Shown here one piece after another: positions 43,736-54,284 of a stretch of DNA of 64,000 nt; position 1 is the first letter of the stretch, and every line of letters begins with the position of its first letter. Origin of the DNA: Orychophragmus violaceus (Eukaryota > Streptophyta > Magnoliopsida > Brassicales > Brassicaceae); contig CM058229.1 of NCBI GenBank assembly GCA_030180135.1, positions 38,901,522 to 38,965,521 on the forward strand, written 5' to 3'. A program made the position numbers and the translations under genes. The notes beneath the pieces are model-generated. The model did no database searches. It was given only the letters and a program-made list of their open reading frames with translations, and was not told the DNA's origin.

Positions 43736-46353
43736 ATGCAGACGCAGAAAAATAGAAGTAATCCGAACTTGGGCTTAGTTAATCTCGATCTTGAAGAACT
43801 TGGACGTTTAGATAGAGCTAACAGAAGAGAAAGAAGAGAAAGGATGGTACGTGAGCGTTTGATTCTGATACAATATGCTGAAGGTACCCTGAGGGATCCG
43901 GAAAATAATCCTTACAATGCTGCTGGGCAAAGGATTGATGCTGAGGGACGAGTGATCCCTGATGTTGAGGAAGCTGAGCCACCACGACAGAACCAAGCTA
44001 GACAGATGGTTGTCCATGAGAGGACTTTAGCTGACTACAATAGACCGGATGAGTATCATGCAAACCGGTTAGCTCTAGTGCTTCCTGCTTTTGAGAGAAA
44101 TGATTTTGAGATCAAAACCATCTACTACTCGCTGATGAGACAGAATGCATTTCATGGTTACCCAACGGAGCAGCCTATGGATCACATTGATTCGTTTGAG
44201 GACATAGTCACTGGCATGAAGTATGATGGAGTCTGCCCGGATTATCTGTTCCTTAAGCTCTTTCCGCACAGTCTTGCTGGAGACGCTAGTGCATGGCTAA
44301 AGCAGCTGGCACCTGCTCAGTATACTACTTGGGCAGCCCTGAAGAGTGAGTTCCTGCGTCACTTCTATGATGATGCGCGCTCAGACCAGTCCAAAAAGGA
44401 CATACTCACCTTTTCCCTAGGAGCTGTGGAGCCTTTAAAGACTGCCTGGATGAGATTTAAGCAGTATCAGCGTGACTGCCCACACCATGGATTTACTGAA
44501 GTTCAGTTGATTGGCATTTTCTTCAGAGGCATAGATCTTCCATATCAGTCTGCGCTGGATAATTCCAGTAATGCTAACTTCAACACCAGGAATCCTACAC
44601 AAGCTAAGCAGTTGATTGAGAACCTAATAGGCAGCAACAGTTGCAAGACTATGGATGAGAGGAGGAAGAAATCTGGTGGAAGTGTAGAGAATTCTGACAT
44701 AGCTGATATTAGATCTAGGCTGGACACAGTTTGCAATCTCCTAGCAGGTAAGAAATCTGTCCACTTTGCCCAGGATGTAGAGGTAATTCAGACTGAGGAG
44801 GACACTCAGGAGGAAGATGTGAATTATATAGGAGGATCTGGATTTCAAGGTAATAGATTTGGTAATCAACAGGGAAACAAATTCTTCAATGGAGGATAGA
44901 AAAGTGCTTTCAACAGCAACTCATCTAATTCTGGACAGACCAGTGGTTTTCAGAAGACCTTTAGACAAGGTACTCAGAGAACCTATGGATCTTCATCTTA
45001 TCAGACTCCTCCTGCACCTACAGCTCATGAGAGTAGAATGGAAGCTATGATGGAACAACTAATGGAGAGTCAGACCAATTTTTCTTTGGACTGCAACAAG
45101 AAGTTGGATGCTGTCTATAAAGACCTCAATGGGAAGTTTGAGTCCCTGAACACTCACATGAAGCAGTTGGATACTCAGGTGAACCAGATTTCCAGCTCAA
45201 TAAAGGGAAAAGGACTAGCAGACACTCATATTAAGGCTTGGTCTATGTACGTTAATGATGGATCTCACCTAGGTGAAAAATTTGAGCTAAGTACAGCTGA
45301 ATTAGTGAAGGAAGAAGAATTCTCGGATTTTGGTGAAAAACTCTCGGTGGAAATTGCAGTGTTGCAACGATCGACACACACCTAGTGTCGATCGATGCAC
45401 GTCGTGAACAGACAGACTCACTGAGTGATGATGGTATTGATGCAGACTTAGAGCTTGATGGCTTATTCTCTGGAATCTCTGAGATCTCTCAACAGGAGAT
45501 TTATGCGCAGATTGTTAGACAACACTCCTCAGTGTCGGAAGTGATTAAGCAGGAAATTGAAGAGCTTAAGAAGCTAGAGGAGATTGGTGAAGAATTGGAA
45601 GAAATTCCATCTTCTGATGATCCACCTTATCATCCATGTGTGCAGAGATATTTGAACAAGATGCTGCCTCTAGATGAAGAGCTGAGAGACTGGGTGATTA
45701 TAGTTCCTCAGCATATTAGTGATGTTCTGTTGACCAAGATCCCGAAGAAGCTGCCTGATCCTGGAGTCTTTGTGCTTGATTGTTCTATCTTTGAGGATAG
45801 TTTTAGGCGTTCTCTGTGTGACTTAGGAGCTGCTGGAAGTTTGATGCCATACTCTGTGGCAGAGAAGCTGGGTATGCTAGATTTTACTCCTACTAGGACC
45901 TCTCTTGTCCTAGCTGATCAGTCCATACGAGTTCCTGAAGGACTCCTGATGGACATCCCGGTAAGTGTTGGAAACTATTTAGTTCCAACAGACTTCTTAG
46001 TGCTGAAATATGACTGTGATCCGGATGAAGCATTGCTACTTGGAAGACCATTTTTGGCTACAGCAGGAGCGGTAATTGATGTTAGGAACAGCTTGATAGA
46101 CCTCCATCTGGGAGATGAGCCGCTGCGTTATGAGATGGATAAGCTGCGTAGACCACTGATAGATGGGCAGACATTCACCATAAGGAATGCAGATGATGAG
46201 CAGCCTGATGACACTGTGATTATAGATCCTGGAACACATTTTACTCCATCTTTTCTTGGACGTGAGCATTCTGAAACAGCCTACTCGCCACCTTGGATGA
46301 GGAGACTTGGACAGAGACAGAAAAAGTCTCTGTCGGGATCTCCTGGTGCCTAA
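43736..46353 (+). pseudogene. Athila-D gag-protease polyprotein
   Basis: ATG 43736 opens MQTQKNRSNPNLG. The complete capsid domain follows (NDFEIKTIYYSLMRQNAFHG, KLFPHSLAGDASAWLKQL, DQSKKDILTF, DCPHHGFTEVQLIGIFFRG), to a TAG at 44897. The frame continues past it through the TYGSSSYQTPPAPTAHES spacer and a coiled-coil-like stretch. It shifts near 45383, within a CGATCG pair (45368/45389, 21 apart), and goes on with the protease (CDLGAAGSLMPYSVAEKLG, LLLGRPFLATAGAVIDVR) to the stop at 46353. No zinc knuckle is visible in gag. It is the best preserved gag-protease of the four. Confidence 0.9.
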
Positions 46354-47716
46354 AAAATCTTGTCCGTCCGGTCAAGCTATTGACCTTAAACAAGCGCTGG
46401 GTGGGAGGAAACCCACCATTAGGTACTGGTGTTTTCTACTTAATTTTTGGTGTTTTTGTTAGGATTTTACGTTTGTTTTTGTTTTTGGTGAGTTTATGAT
46501 TGCAGGACTCGGACAAATTCGCAGTGCGTCGATCGACGCACTTCTGTGTCGATCGTCACAACACGATCGGAATCGCATTGCAGCGACCGTTGCGGTCCTG
46601 GGCAACGATCGACCATACACGAAAATCGCCGAACAACGGTCGATGCACTTAGTGCAACGATCGATGCCTGAGCGACAGAGGTAAACCCGGCAAAACTCAA
46701 GAAACTTTAACAATTTTTATTTCTTTTTACCAATCCTTCGCTTGACACTACTGGGGACAGTGTGTCTTAAGTGTGGGGGAGGTGCTACTGACGTTTATCT
46801 TTCTGTTTTCTTAAGAGTCAGTCAATTTTTCAAAAAATTTTGTTTTATTGAGTCAAAATTGTTTAAGTAAGAAACTATGATTTTCTGAGAAGATTTACAA
46901 GACTTGCAGGAACTTAAGTAACCATTGGGATGAAGTTGCAGGATCTATCTCTGACTATTAGAAAACCCAGACACAGATCAACCTACTGGGAACACCCACA
47001 TCACTTCAGGTATCAGAGGATCCTTTTACTGACTTCAATTTAATACTGACTTAGATTTCTCACCTAAGGGCTTGGTATACTTTGTGTCGGATTCCCTTGT
47101 TAGTTCTGACACAGCCTGTCAACCTATCCTATTTAGTTCCCTTCTCCCCTTCTATAAAGTAAAAAAAAAAAAAGAGATAATAAACTGAGGATGAGTTAGT
47201 AACTCCGAAGTGGTCACAGGAGTGGTAGAGACCCCTATTATATCATGTGCGATCCATGGAATGTGTCCAAAGTACACCCCATAACGGGAAGAACACTGAT
47301 AAAAAAAATAAAATGATACCCAACGTGGGAAAATTCAGTTGTTAAGAAGGGAAAAGAGAAGAAAGGGACTAGAGAAAGATAGTATGGTGGTCTAGAGCTG
47401 ATAAGGTAAGAATTCATGTGCCATTTGATCGATACTCCTTAGGTGAGACCGCACTTAAATACTTGCAGAAGTCAGTAGGGAGAATTTGAATGCTTGAATG
47501 TGATTGTGGAGTTTACTTAGGACAGTTGCTAAGTGTGGGGGAAGTACATGTTGGTCTTGATATCCTGTGATTGATTCTTTCAGTGGTTTACTAAGGGGAA
47601 TCTGAGTATTGTAGCTTCTAGGATGAAATGAGTTTCTGAAGAGTTTTCAAACCTCTTCACCATGCTTTAGTTCTCTGTTTTGCTTGAGGGCAAGCAAAGG
47701 CTAAGTGTGGGGGAGT
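46354..47716 (+). other. Athila-D 3' non-coding region
   Basis: It contains the covarying stem-loop (46400-46417), a CGATCG pair (46530/46550, 20 apart) with further copies to 46670, purine tracts at 46769-46782 and 47531-47544, and the functional tract AAGTGTGGGGGAGT at 47703-47716 abutting the 3' LTR. No ORF is supported. Confidence 0.85.
46400..46417 (+). other. Post-stop stem-loop with a compensatory change (Athila-D)
   Basis: GGTGGG-AGGAAA-CCCACC. Compared with A, B and C the outermost A-T pair is replaced by G-C on both sides, so the stem stays perfect. This supports selection on RNA or DNA structure. Confidence 0.8.
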
Positions 47717-48921
47717 TGATATATCATGGTTTTTACTAGTTTTAGACCATGATATAAGTGTGTTTTAGTGTCTTTTTGTGTTCTTTTAGAGTCTTTTACA
47801 GGTATAATCAAGTTTGGAGCTGAGTTGGAGATATTGGAGTATTTTGGAGATTTTTGGAGTGTTTGGCCGAGAGATAGAGTTCACTGTCCGAAACAGAGTA
47901 ATGCGTTGATCGTTTCACACTAGCACCGATCGTTGCACCAGCGAGATGGGCCGAAACTCGGCGGTTTATAAGAGTCAAGATATTGCACTCTGATCCAGAA
48001 GTTCCTGATATTTACAAAGAAGCATCTAGCCGAGATTAGACCTATATTATTGAGTTTTTGGTGTTTTAATTAGAGACGCTTTTACTTACGCTTTCATAGT
48101 TAAGAGCAGAGGATTTTTAGAGCTTTTGGGGCTGATCTGAACCTTTACTTCATCTGTATTTGGAGAAGATTTCGAACCCCTTTAATTCTTTATCTTTTAT
48201 GCAATTTATTCTTCATATGATTATGTTTTCATTATCTATGTCTGAGTAGATTCCTTGTTAGGTTTAGGGTTTCTCACATAGGATTTCATGACTTGCTAGA
48301 CTTGTTTAATTCAGTTAAGGATTCATAACTATATCTGTTCTTCAATCTAATTGTGCTTAAAGCTAGTTCTAACCTGATCAATTAGAATCTAGATCTTAGG
48401 TTGCTAAATACGACACGGAAGTGTGGTTTAGGAATCTGAACTATTTAGGTTGAGCAATTAAACTTCTCGCAAACGAAAGTTTGGTTTAGGATAATTGTGA
48501 ACATATCAAACTTGGAATTAATGCTAGTTTAATCTGTTAGTTCTCGCAAACGAAAGTTTGGTTTGCTGCACTTAGACTTAGAGAATTATCGCAAAGGAAT
48601 TTGGTTAATTCTATATCTGTGTTTTGAGTTCTAGAACTGTGCTTAATTAGATCCTTGCTGAATGAACTGTCTGCTTGTCTGATTTCCTGAGAACGCCCTA
48701 GACTTAGCGCTCTTAATAACTTGCTTTCACAACCAACAATCTCTGCTTTCTGTTTACTTTCTCGCATTGCTTTTAATTCAATCACATTGCTTTCTTCCTA
48801 GTTTAATTTCCTGTTCTTGAGCTATTGAATACCAGAGTCCATGTGGATTTGATACCTATATACTACAACCACTGAACTGTGCACTTGCAGTTAGATATAG
48901 GATTAAAACCTGACCCTATCA
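47717..48921 (+). repeat. Athila-D 3' LTR
   Basis: 1205 bp, close match to 42256-43462. Differences include C-to-T changes in the CGATCG cluster and agcccctggcc/agcatctagcc. Confidence 0.93.
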
Positions 48922-48926
48922 ACAAG

Positions 48927-50511
48927 CAACCAGACTCTTCTGGATTTGGACAGACTGCTGGATGTCAGAAACCTTTTCAGCAAGGTAATTCTTATCAGAG
49001 TACTTATGGATCATCCTCATACCAGACACCTCCTGCTGCTAGTGCTTATGAGAGCAAGATGGAAGCAATGATAGAGCAGTTGCTAGAGGATCAGACTAAG
49101 ACTACTGTAGATTTCAACAGGAAGCTGGATGCTGTGTATGAAAATCGGAATGGGAATTTTGAATCCTTAAATACACATGTGAAGCAGTTGGATACACAAG
49201 TGAACCAAATTTCAAGCTCAGTTAAGGGAAAGAATGTTATGGACACCCACATCAAAGCTTGCACAGTTCAGATTGATGATGGGTCAAACCAAGGAGAGAA
49301 ATTTGAGTTTCATACAACTGAACTCGTGGAAGAGGCTGAACAACCAGAGACTGAAGCAAAAGTGTCGGCTGGAATCTGTGATAAATTAAACGCATCGATC
49401 GTTGCACCAAACGCATCGATCGTTGCATATCGTGAGGAATCAGACTCGGTTGTTTCTCGTGGTACTGCTGAAGAGAAGGCTCCCAAGTCTACTACGCCTT
49501 TCCCTGAGGTGTTTGGGAATGTCTCAACAGGAACTTGTTGAAGCCAGACAGCTGGAAGTGATGGATGAAAAGTTGGAAGAAGATCCACATCATGATGATC
49601 CACCATATCACCCTTGTGTGCAGAGATACTTGGAGAAGATGCTGCCTATGGACGAAGTGTTGAAAGATTGGGTGATAGTGGTCCCTAAACAAGTCAGTGA
49701 TGTGTTGCTGACTCAAATTCCCAAGAAGCTACCTGATCCTGGTGTATTTGTGCTGAGTTGTTCCATCTTTGAGGATAGTTTCAGGCGCTCTTTGTGTGAT
49801 TTAGGAGCTGCTGGAAATCTCATGCCATACTATGTGGCAAAGAAACTGGGGATGCCAGATTTTTCACCCACTAGGACCTCTCTGGTTCTAGCTGATCAGT
49901 CAAGAAGGATTCCAGAAGGAGTTCTTGAGGATGTCCCAGTCAGAGTTGGAAACTACCTAGTTCCGACAGATTTTGTGGTGCTTAAGTACGATAGTGAGTT
50001 GGATGATGCTCTAATACTGGGAAGACCTTTCTTAGCCACAGCTGGTGCGAAGATTGATGTGAGGCATGGTCTGATTGATCTTCATCTGGGAGATGATCCT
50101 CTACACTTTGAGATGGATATGCTGCGTAAGCCAAAGATTGATGGTCAAACATTCAGCATTGAGGATGGACAGGAAATACAGAAGAGTGAGACATTAATTT
50201 TTGATCCTGGAGAGGAGAAGATGGCAATTCCTGCTGAGTCTGTTCTAACATCTTCAAAGCATGTACCTGCTCTTAAGCAGAAAGCTCCAAACATCACATC
50301 TAAGCCACATCTGATCAGGTAAAGGTATGCATTCTCTGACTTTAAGCATGCTAACTCTGATGCTGATTTTGCAGGGAATAGAGTCGGGAAACGAAATATT
50401 CCACCTGACCTTGCTATTGTTCCCAAGTTCCTCGGTCAGTCTCATGCACACAATGCTTATACGCCACCTTGGATGAAGAGACATTCCAAGTCTCTGTTGA
50501 ATCCCCCATAA
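48927..50511 (+). pseudogene. Athila-C gag spacer and protease, second piece
   Basis: It continues the C frame after D: SSGFGQTAGCQKPFQQGNSY, the SSYQTPPAASAYESK spacer, a coiled-coil-like stretch, and then a heptad repeat NASIVAPNASIVAY encoded by a CGATCG pair (49396/49417, 21 apart). A frameshift near 49500 leads to the protease (CDLGAAGNLMPYYVAKKLG, LILGRPFLATAGAKIDVR). A TAA at about 50320 precedes the usual ending HSKSLLNPP at 50511, the same ending as Athila-A. Confidence 0.87.
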
Positions 50512-51800
50512 GTCCGATCTCTATCCCATAGTCAAGCTAATGACTAAAAACAAGCGCTGAGTGGGAGGCAACCCACTATAGAGAAAGTTTTCGTTTTTAT
50601 TTTTCATTTTTAGGTCTTTGTTACTTTGATTTTTCGTTTTGGTGTTTTCAGACGAGTGAACAGGTCAAAAATCGCCTAGCATCGATCGACACAGAGCGAA
50701 CACACGAATGAATTGAGCAAATGCGAATTGTGTCGATCGATGCAGTCCTAAGCATCGATCGACACAGTGCGACGAGAGGTACGTAACTCTGGATTTTTCA
50801 GACTCTTTTCAATTTGATTATTTGTTCTCACCGAGCCTAAGCTTGAGACCACTGGGGACAATGTGTTTTAAGTGTGGGGGAGGTGGTTACTGACATCTTG
50901 TTCCCTTTTCTTAGTGTCAGTCCCATGTTTTTCAAAACTGTTTTAATGAGTCAAAATGTGTATGAAACTATGACTTTTCGAGGAAATTTTTCGCTGGAAC
51001 AGGAACTAAGTGACCATTGGACAGACTTGCAGGACCTCTATGACTATTAGAAAACCCCAAACAGATCAGCTTACCAAGTACACCCATATCTAACCAGGTA
51101 TTCAGAGGATCCATCACTAGTCTCACACTAATCTTGACTTTAATTTCTCACCTAGGGGCTTGGTAATCTTTGGGTCGGATTCCTTTGATGTGTTTGGCAC
51201 AGCCTGTGATCCTGTTCTTAAGTATGGTTTCTGATTTTCCCCTCCCTTGAAAGTAAAAAAAAAAGAGATAAAAACCGAGGATAAGCTAGTAGCTTCAAAG
51301 TGGTCGCGGGAGTGGTAGAGACCCCTATTACCTCCTGTGTATCCATGGAAAGATCCAAAGTTAAACCCCAATAAAAAGGGAAGAGCACTGATAGAAAAAA
51401 ATAAAATGATACCCAGTGGGGAAAAATCAGTGCTAAGGGAGAAAGGGAAAAGAAAGAAACCAGAAACCGACAGTTTGGTGGTCAGATACTGAATAGGTTG
51501 AGTCCATGTGTCCTTTGATTCGATAATCCCTCTGTGAGACTGCATCTAATTGTATACAGAGACTGGTGTGGTGAACTTGAATGTCCTAACTTGATTGTGG
51601 AGTTTACTTGGGACAGTTGCTAAGTGTGGTAGAAGTATATTGCAGTCTTGAGTTCTGTAGGAAAGTTTCAGTGGTTTACTAAGTGAATGTGAATGCGGAA
51701 GTTCCTAGGACGAAATGAGTTTCTGTGTTTTCAAACCTCTTTTCTTATACTTTGGTTCTTTACTTGCTTGAGAGCAAGCAAAGGCTAAGTGAGGGGGAGT
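50512..51800 (+). other. Athila-C 3' non-coding region
   Basis: Stem-loop at 50560-50577; CGATCG cores at 50683, 50734 and 50756 (the last two 22 apart); purine tract at 50870-50883; a decayed second tract (aagtgtggtagaag) near 51622; and the terminal tract AAGTGAGGGGGAGT at 51787-51800, which has one T-to-A change. Confidence 0.83.
50560..50577 (+). other. Post-stop stem-loop (Athila-C)
   Basis: AGTGGG-AGGCAA-CCCACT, 48 bases after the stop, preceded by acaagcgctg as in the other copies. Confidence 0.75.
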
Positions 51801-52970
51801 TGATATATCATGGTTTTTAGGACTTTTAACCATGGTATATGTCTTCTTATCAAGCCTTTTAGAGTCCTTTGTAGTCCTTTTATCTATGTTTTCAGGTCTA
51901 GACATGTTTGGAGCGGATTTGGAGACTATGGCGCATTCTTGAGCATTTTGGATATTTAACCTGAGAGATAGAGTTCACTGCCCATTTCACAGACCTGTGT
52001 CGATCGACACAACATGTGCATCGATCGAAACAAGGTCGACACAGACAATACTCAGCGTTTTATCAAGAGTTTGGAATTTGCACTTTTGCCCAGAAGTTTC
52101 TCATAATTACAAAGAAGCCCCAGCCGTGATTAGATCATTATTTTAGGGGTTTTAAGCCATTGTTTAGGCTACGCTTTATTTTACATATAGAGAGTTTTAG
52201 GGGCTGATCAGATACTCGACAGAGAGAAGATTTCGAACCCCTGTTTCTTATTCTTTTTTATGTTATTCAGTATTCTATTCATCATGTCTTTTGTTATGAT
52301 TGTCATGTCTGAGTAGTTTACCTGTTAGGTTTAGGGATTCTCATTAGGGATTTCATGGAATTATAGGTTGATCAATCTGTAGGGATTCATATATGTTAGT
52401 TCTTCATCTAGGGTTGTTCTTAATGCTTAATCTGAAGTAGCTACCCAGATTTATGATGTTAGGTTGATTTCTGCAACGAAAGTTGGTTAATTAACTAGAA
52501 AGAACTTAGATGAGCAATTTGACTATTCGCAAAGAAATTTGGCTTAGGATAATTGTGAACGAAAGAACCTGAGATTAATGCTTGTTTAGAACTCTAGGAT
52601 TCGCAACGAAAGTTGGCTTGCTAGGTTGTTAGACATAGATAATATTCGCAACGAAAGTTGGTCTGTTATAAATCTGTGATTCTAGTTCAAGAACAGTTCT
52701 TAATTAGATCCCGATTGATTGATTAGCATGTGTTCCTGATTTCTTGAGAACTCCCTTGACCTGACGCCTTCGCTTCTTGCTTACAAACCGATCTATTTAC
52801 TTTTTTGCTGTTTGATTTACTGCTTTCTCTATTGCTACCTAGCTTAACCTGACATTCTATAATCTATCGTAAGAATCTAGAGTCTCTGTGAATTCGATAC
52901 CCTATATACTACTAGTTCACGTATGTGCACTTGTAGTGTAGATCTAGGGATTAAAACTCTGATCGTATCA
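51801..52970 (+). repeat. Athila-C 3' LTR
   Basis: 1170 bp, partner of 40570-41738. The CGATCG pair (52001/52022, 21 apart) is kept. Its start reads TGATATATCATGG, so the hairpin has a T-G wobble where the 5' LTR has a C-G pair. Confidence 0.93.
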
Positions 52971-52975
52971 CTCCT

Positions 52976-54284
52976 CAAGCAATGGAATAGGAATTCCCAC
53001 CTCAAAGTATCAAAAGCTTTAGCTACATCAACTTTAATAGTGATACGCTTCATTCCTCCCTTCCTTCCATAACCCTTCACAATTTCCGAAGCCAAAAGAG
53101 CATTATCAATCAGCAGCCTCGCCTCTATAAAATCTATTTGGTTTGGAAAGATGATGTTTGGTAGAATATGTTTAAGCATGTGAACCAGTAGCCTAGAGAT
53201 AGCTTTATAAGTAGTATTACAACACGAGATTGGTCTGAAGTCTGAGATGATGGATGATCCAAGCTTCTTTGGCACCATAGTGATGATGGTGGCATTTGTA
53301 TATCGAGGTAAGAACCAGTAACAAAGTAACCACTGATTGCACAAACCACTTATTATCCAAGAACTGGCCAAGTCGACTTAAAAAAGCTTGAGGTAAAACC
53401 ATCCGAACCAGGATCCTTGTTGGCACTTAGCTTCTTTAAGACATTTGTCATTTCAGCATTTGAAGGAGGAGTGGCCATAAGCCTTTGGTGATGCACTAAA
53501 CACGAAAGATTATGAAGATCACGAAGCCAATCGATAGATGAAGTGTTTACTGACATGGTTGAGGAGCAAGGATTGAATGGAAGTGAGAGATAGTGATTGC
53601 GCTCATTGATCTAGATTAGTAATCAAGTTACCATAAACCATCTCTAAGGATCGGTTAGAATTGTTTGAAATTCTTGTTTCTGCAACTCTATGGTAATAGG
53701 GGGTATTTTGATTGCCCAATCTCAAGAAAATCACTCTAGATTTATGTTTAAAGAATGACTCCTCAATGTTTCTTAGGTAAATCCACTTCTGGTAGACTAC
53801 TTTCTCTTGTTCAAATGAGGAAGTTGATGGTGGATCCATAGCTTGTACCTACACACATTTCAACAAATTGTTAACCTCGTAAACTCTCTTTTGAATATTA
53901 GAAAAAAAAATATTTGTGGAGCAATTTTAGTGGCATTTTCAGATTCTTAAGTTTAGATCTCAACGAAGCAAGGTCCCAAGCTTGGCTTCCCATTTGATTC
54001 CAAGAAGTCTCAACCGTTTGGAGGAAAACGGGGTAAGTTGTGAGGAAGTTGAAAAATTTGAAGGACTTAGTACCGGAAGAAGGAAGGGGAGAAGCTAGAT
54101 TACCAAGACATGGAAAATGATCTGAGAACTTATAAGGCAAAAAGGGACAACACTATCGGGGAAGCTGTGGATCCGTTTATTATTCACGAGGGCTCTATCA
54201 AGCTTCTTAGTAATAGGCGCTTCAAAATGTTTGTTGGTCCAAGTGTGGGCAGTACCCTGAAATCTCAAATCTTCAACTCCCATC
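52976..54284 (-). pseudogene. LINE-B ORF2 middle part: endonuclease end and RT first half
   Basis: Read right to left: FQGTAHTWTNKHFEAPITKKLDRALVN (endonuclease C-terminus), a linker with VVYQKWIYLRNIEESFFKHKSR and NQNTPYYHRVAETR, then the reverse transcriptase with KKLSANKDPGSDGFTSSFFK, ISDFRPISCCNTTYKAISRLL, FIEARLLIDNALLASEIVKG and KVDVAKAFDTLRWEF. Several frameshifts are present. The next RT motif (GLHQGD) lies beyond Athila-C at about 40450. Confidence 0.88.

Larger units (their letters stand above)
42256..48921 (+). mobile_element. Athila-D: gag-protease-only Athila-type element
   Basis: LTRs of 1207 and 1205 bp; perfect target duplication acaag (42251-42255 and 48922-48926), inside the gag of Athila-C. 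Total length is 6666 bp. It contains the leader, gag-protease with one stop and one frameshift, and the non-coding 3' region with three purine tracts. There is no RT, integrase or envelope. Its gag-protease is nearly identical to the first half of Athila-B, defects included. Confidence 0.94.
40570..52970 (+). mobile_element. Athila-C: minimal Athila-type element lacking the capsid domain (hosts Athila-D)
   Basis: LTRs of 1169 and 1170 bp of the same family as Athila-A. The perfect target duplication is ctcct (40565-40569 and 52971-52975), inside LINE-B reverse transcriptase. Without Athila-D it is about 5.7 kb: leader, a shortened gag spacer, protease and the non-coding 3' region. RT, integrase and the whole capsid domain are missing, so its spread depended on proteins made by relatives. 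Confidence 0.92.

Noticed and set aside
20699..52030. CRISPR-like array, because short repeats recur at regular spacing
   Set aside because: The genome is eukaryotic, units are near-palindromic with mixed arms, they come in pairs and not in long arrays, and they sit inside coding and LTR sequence.
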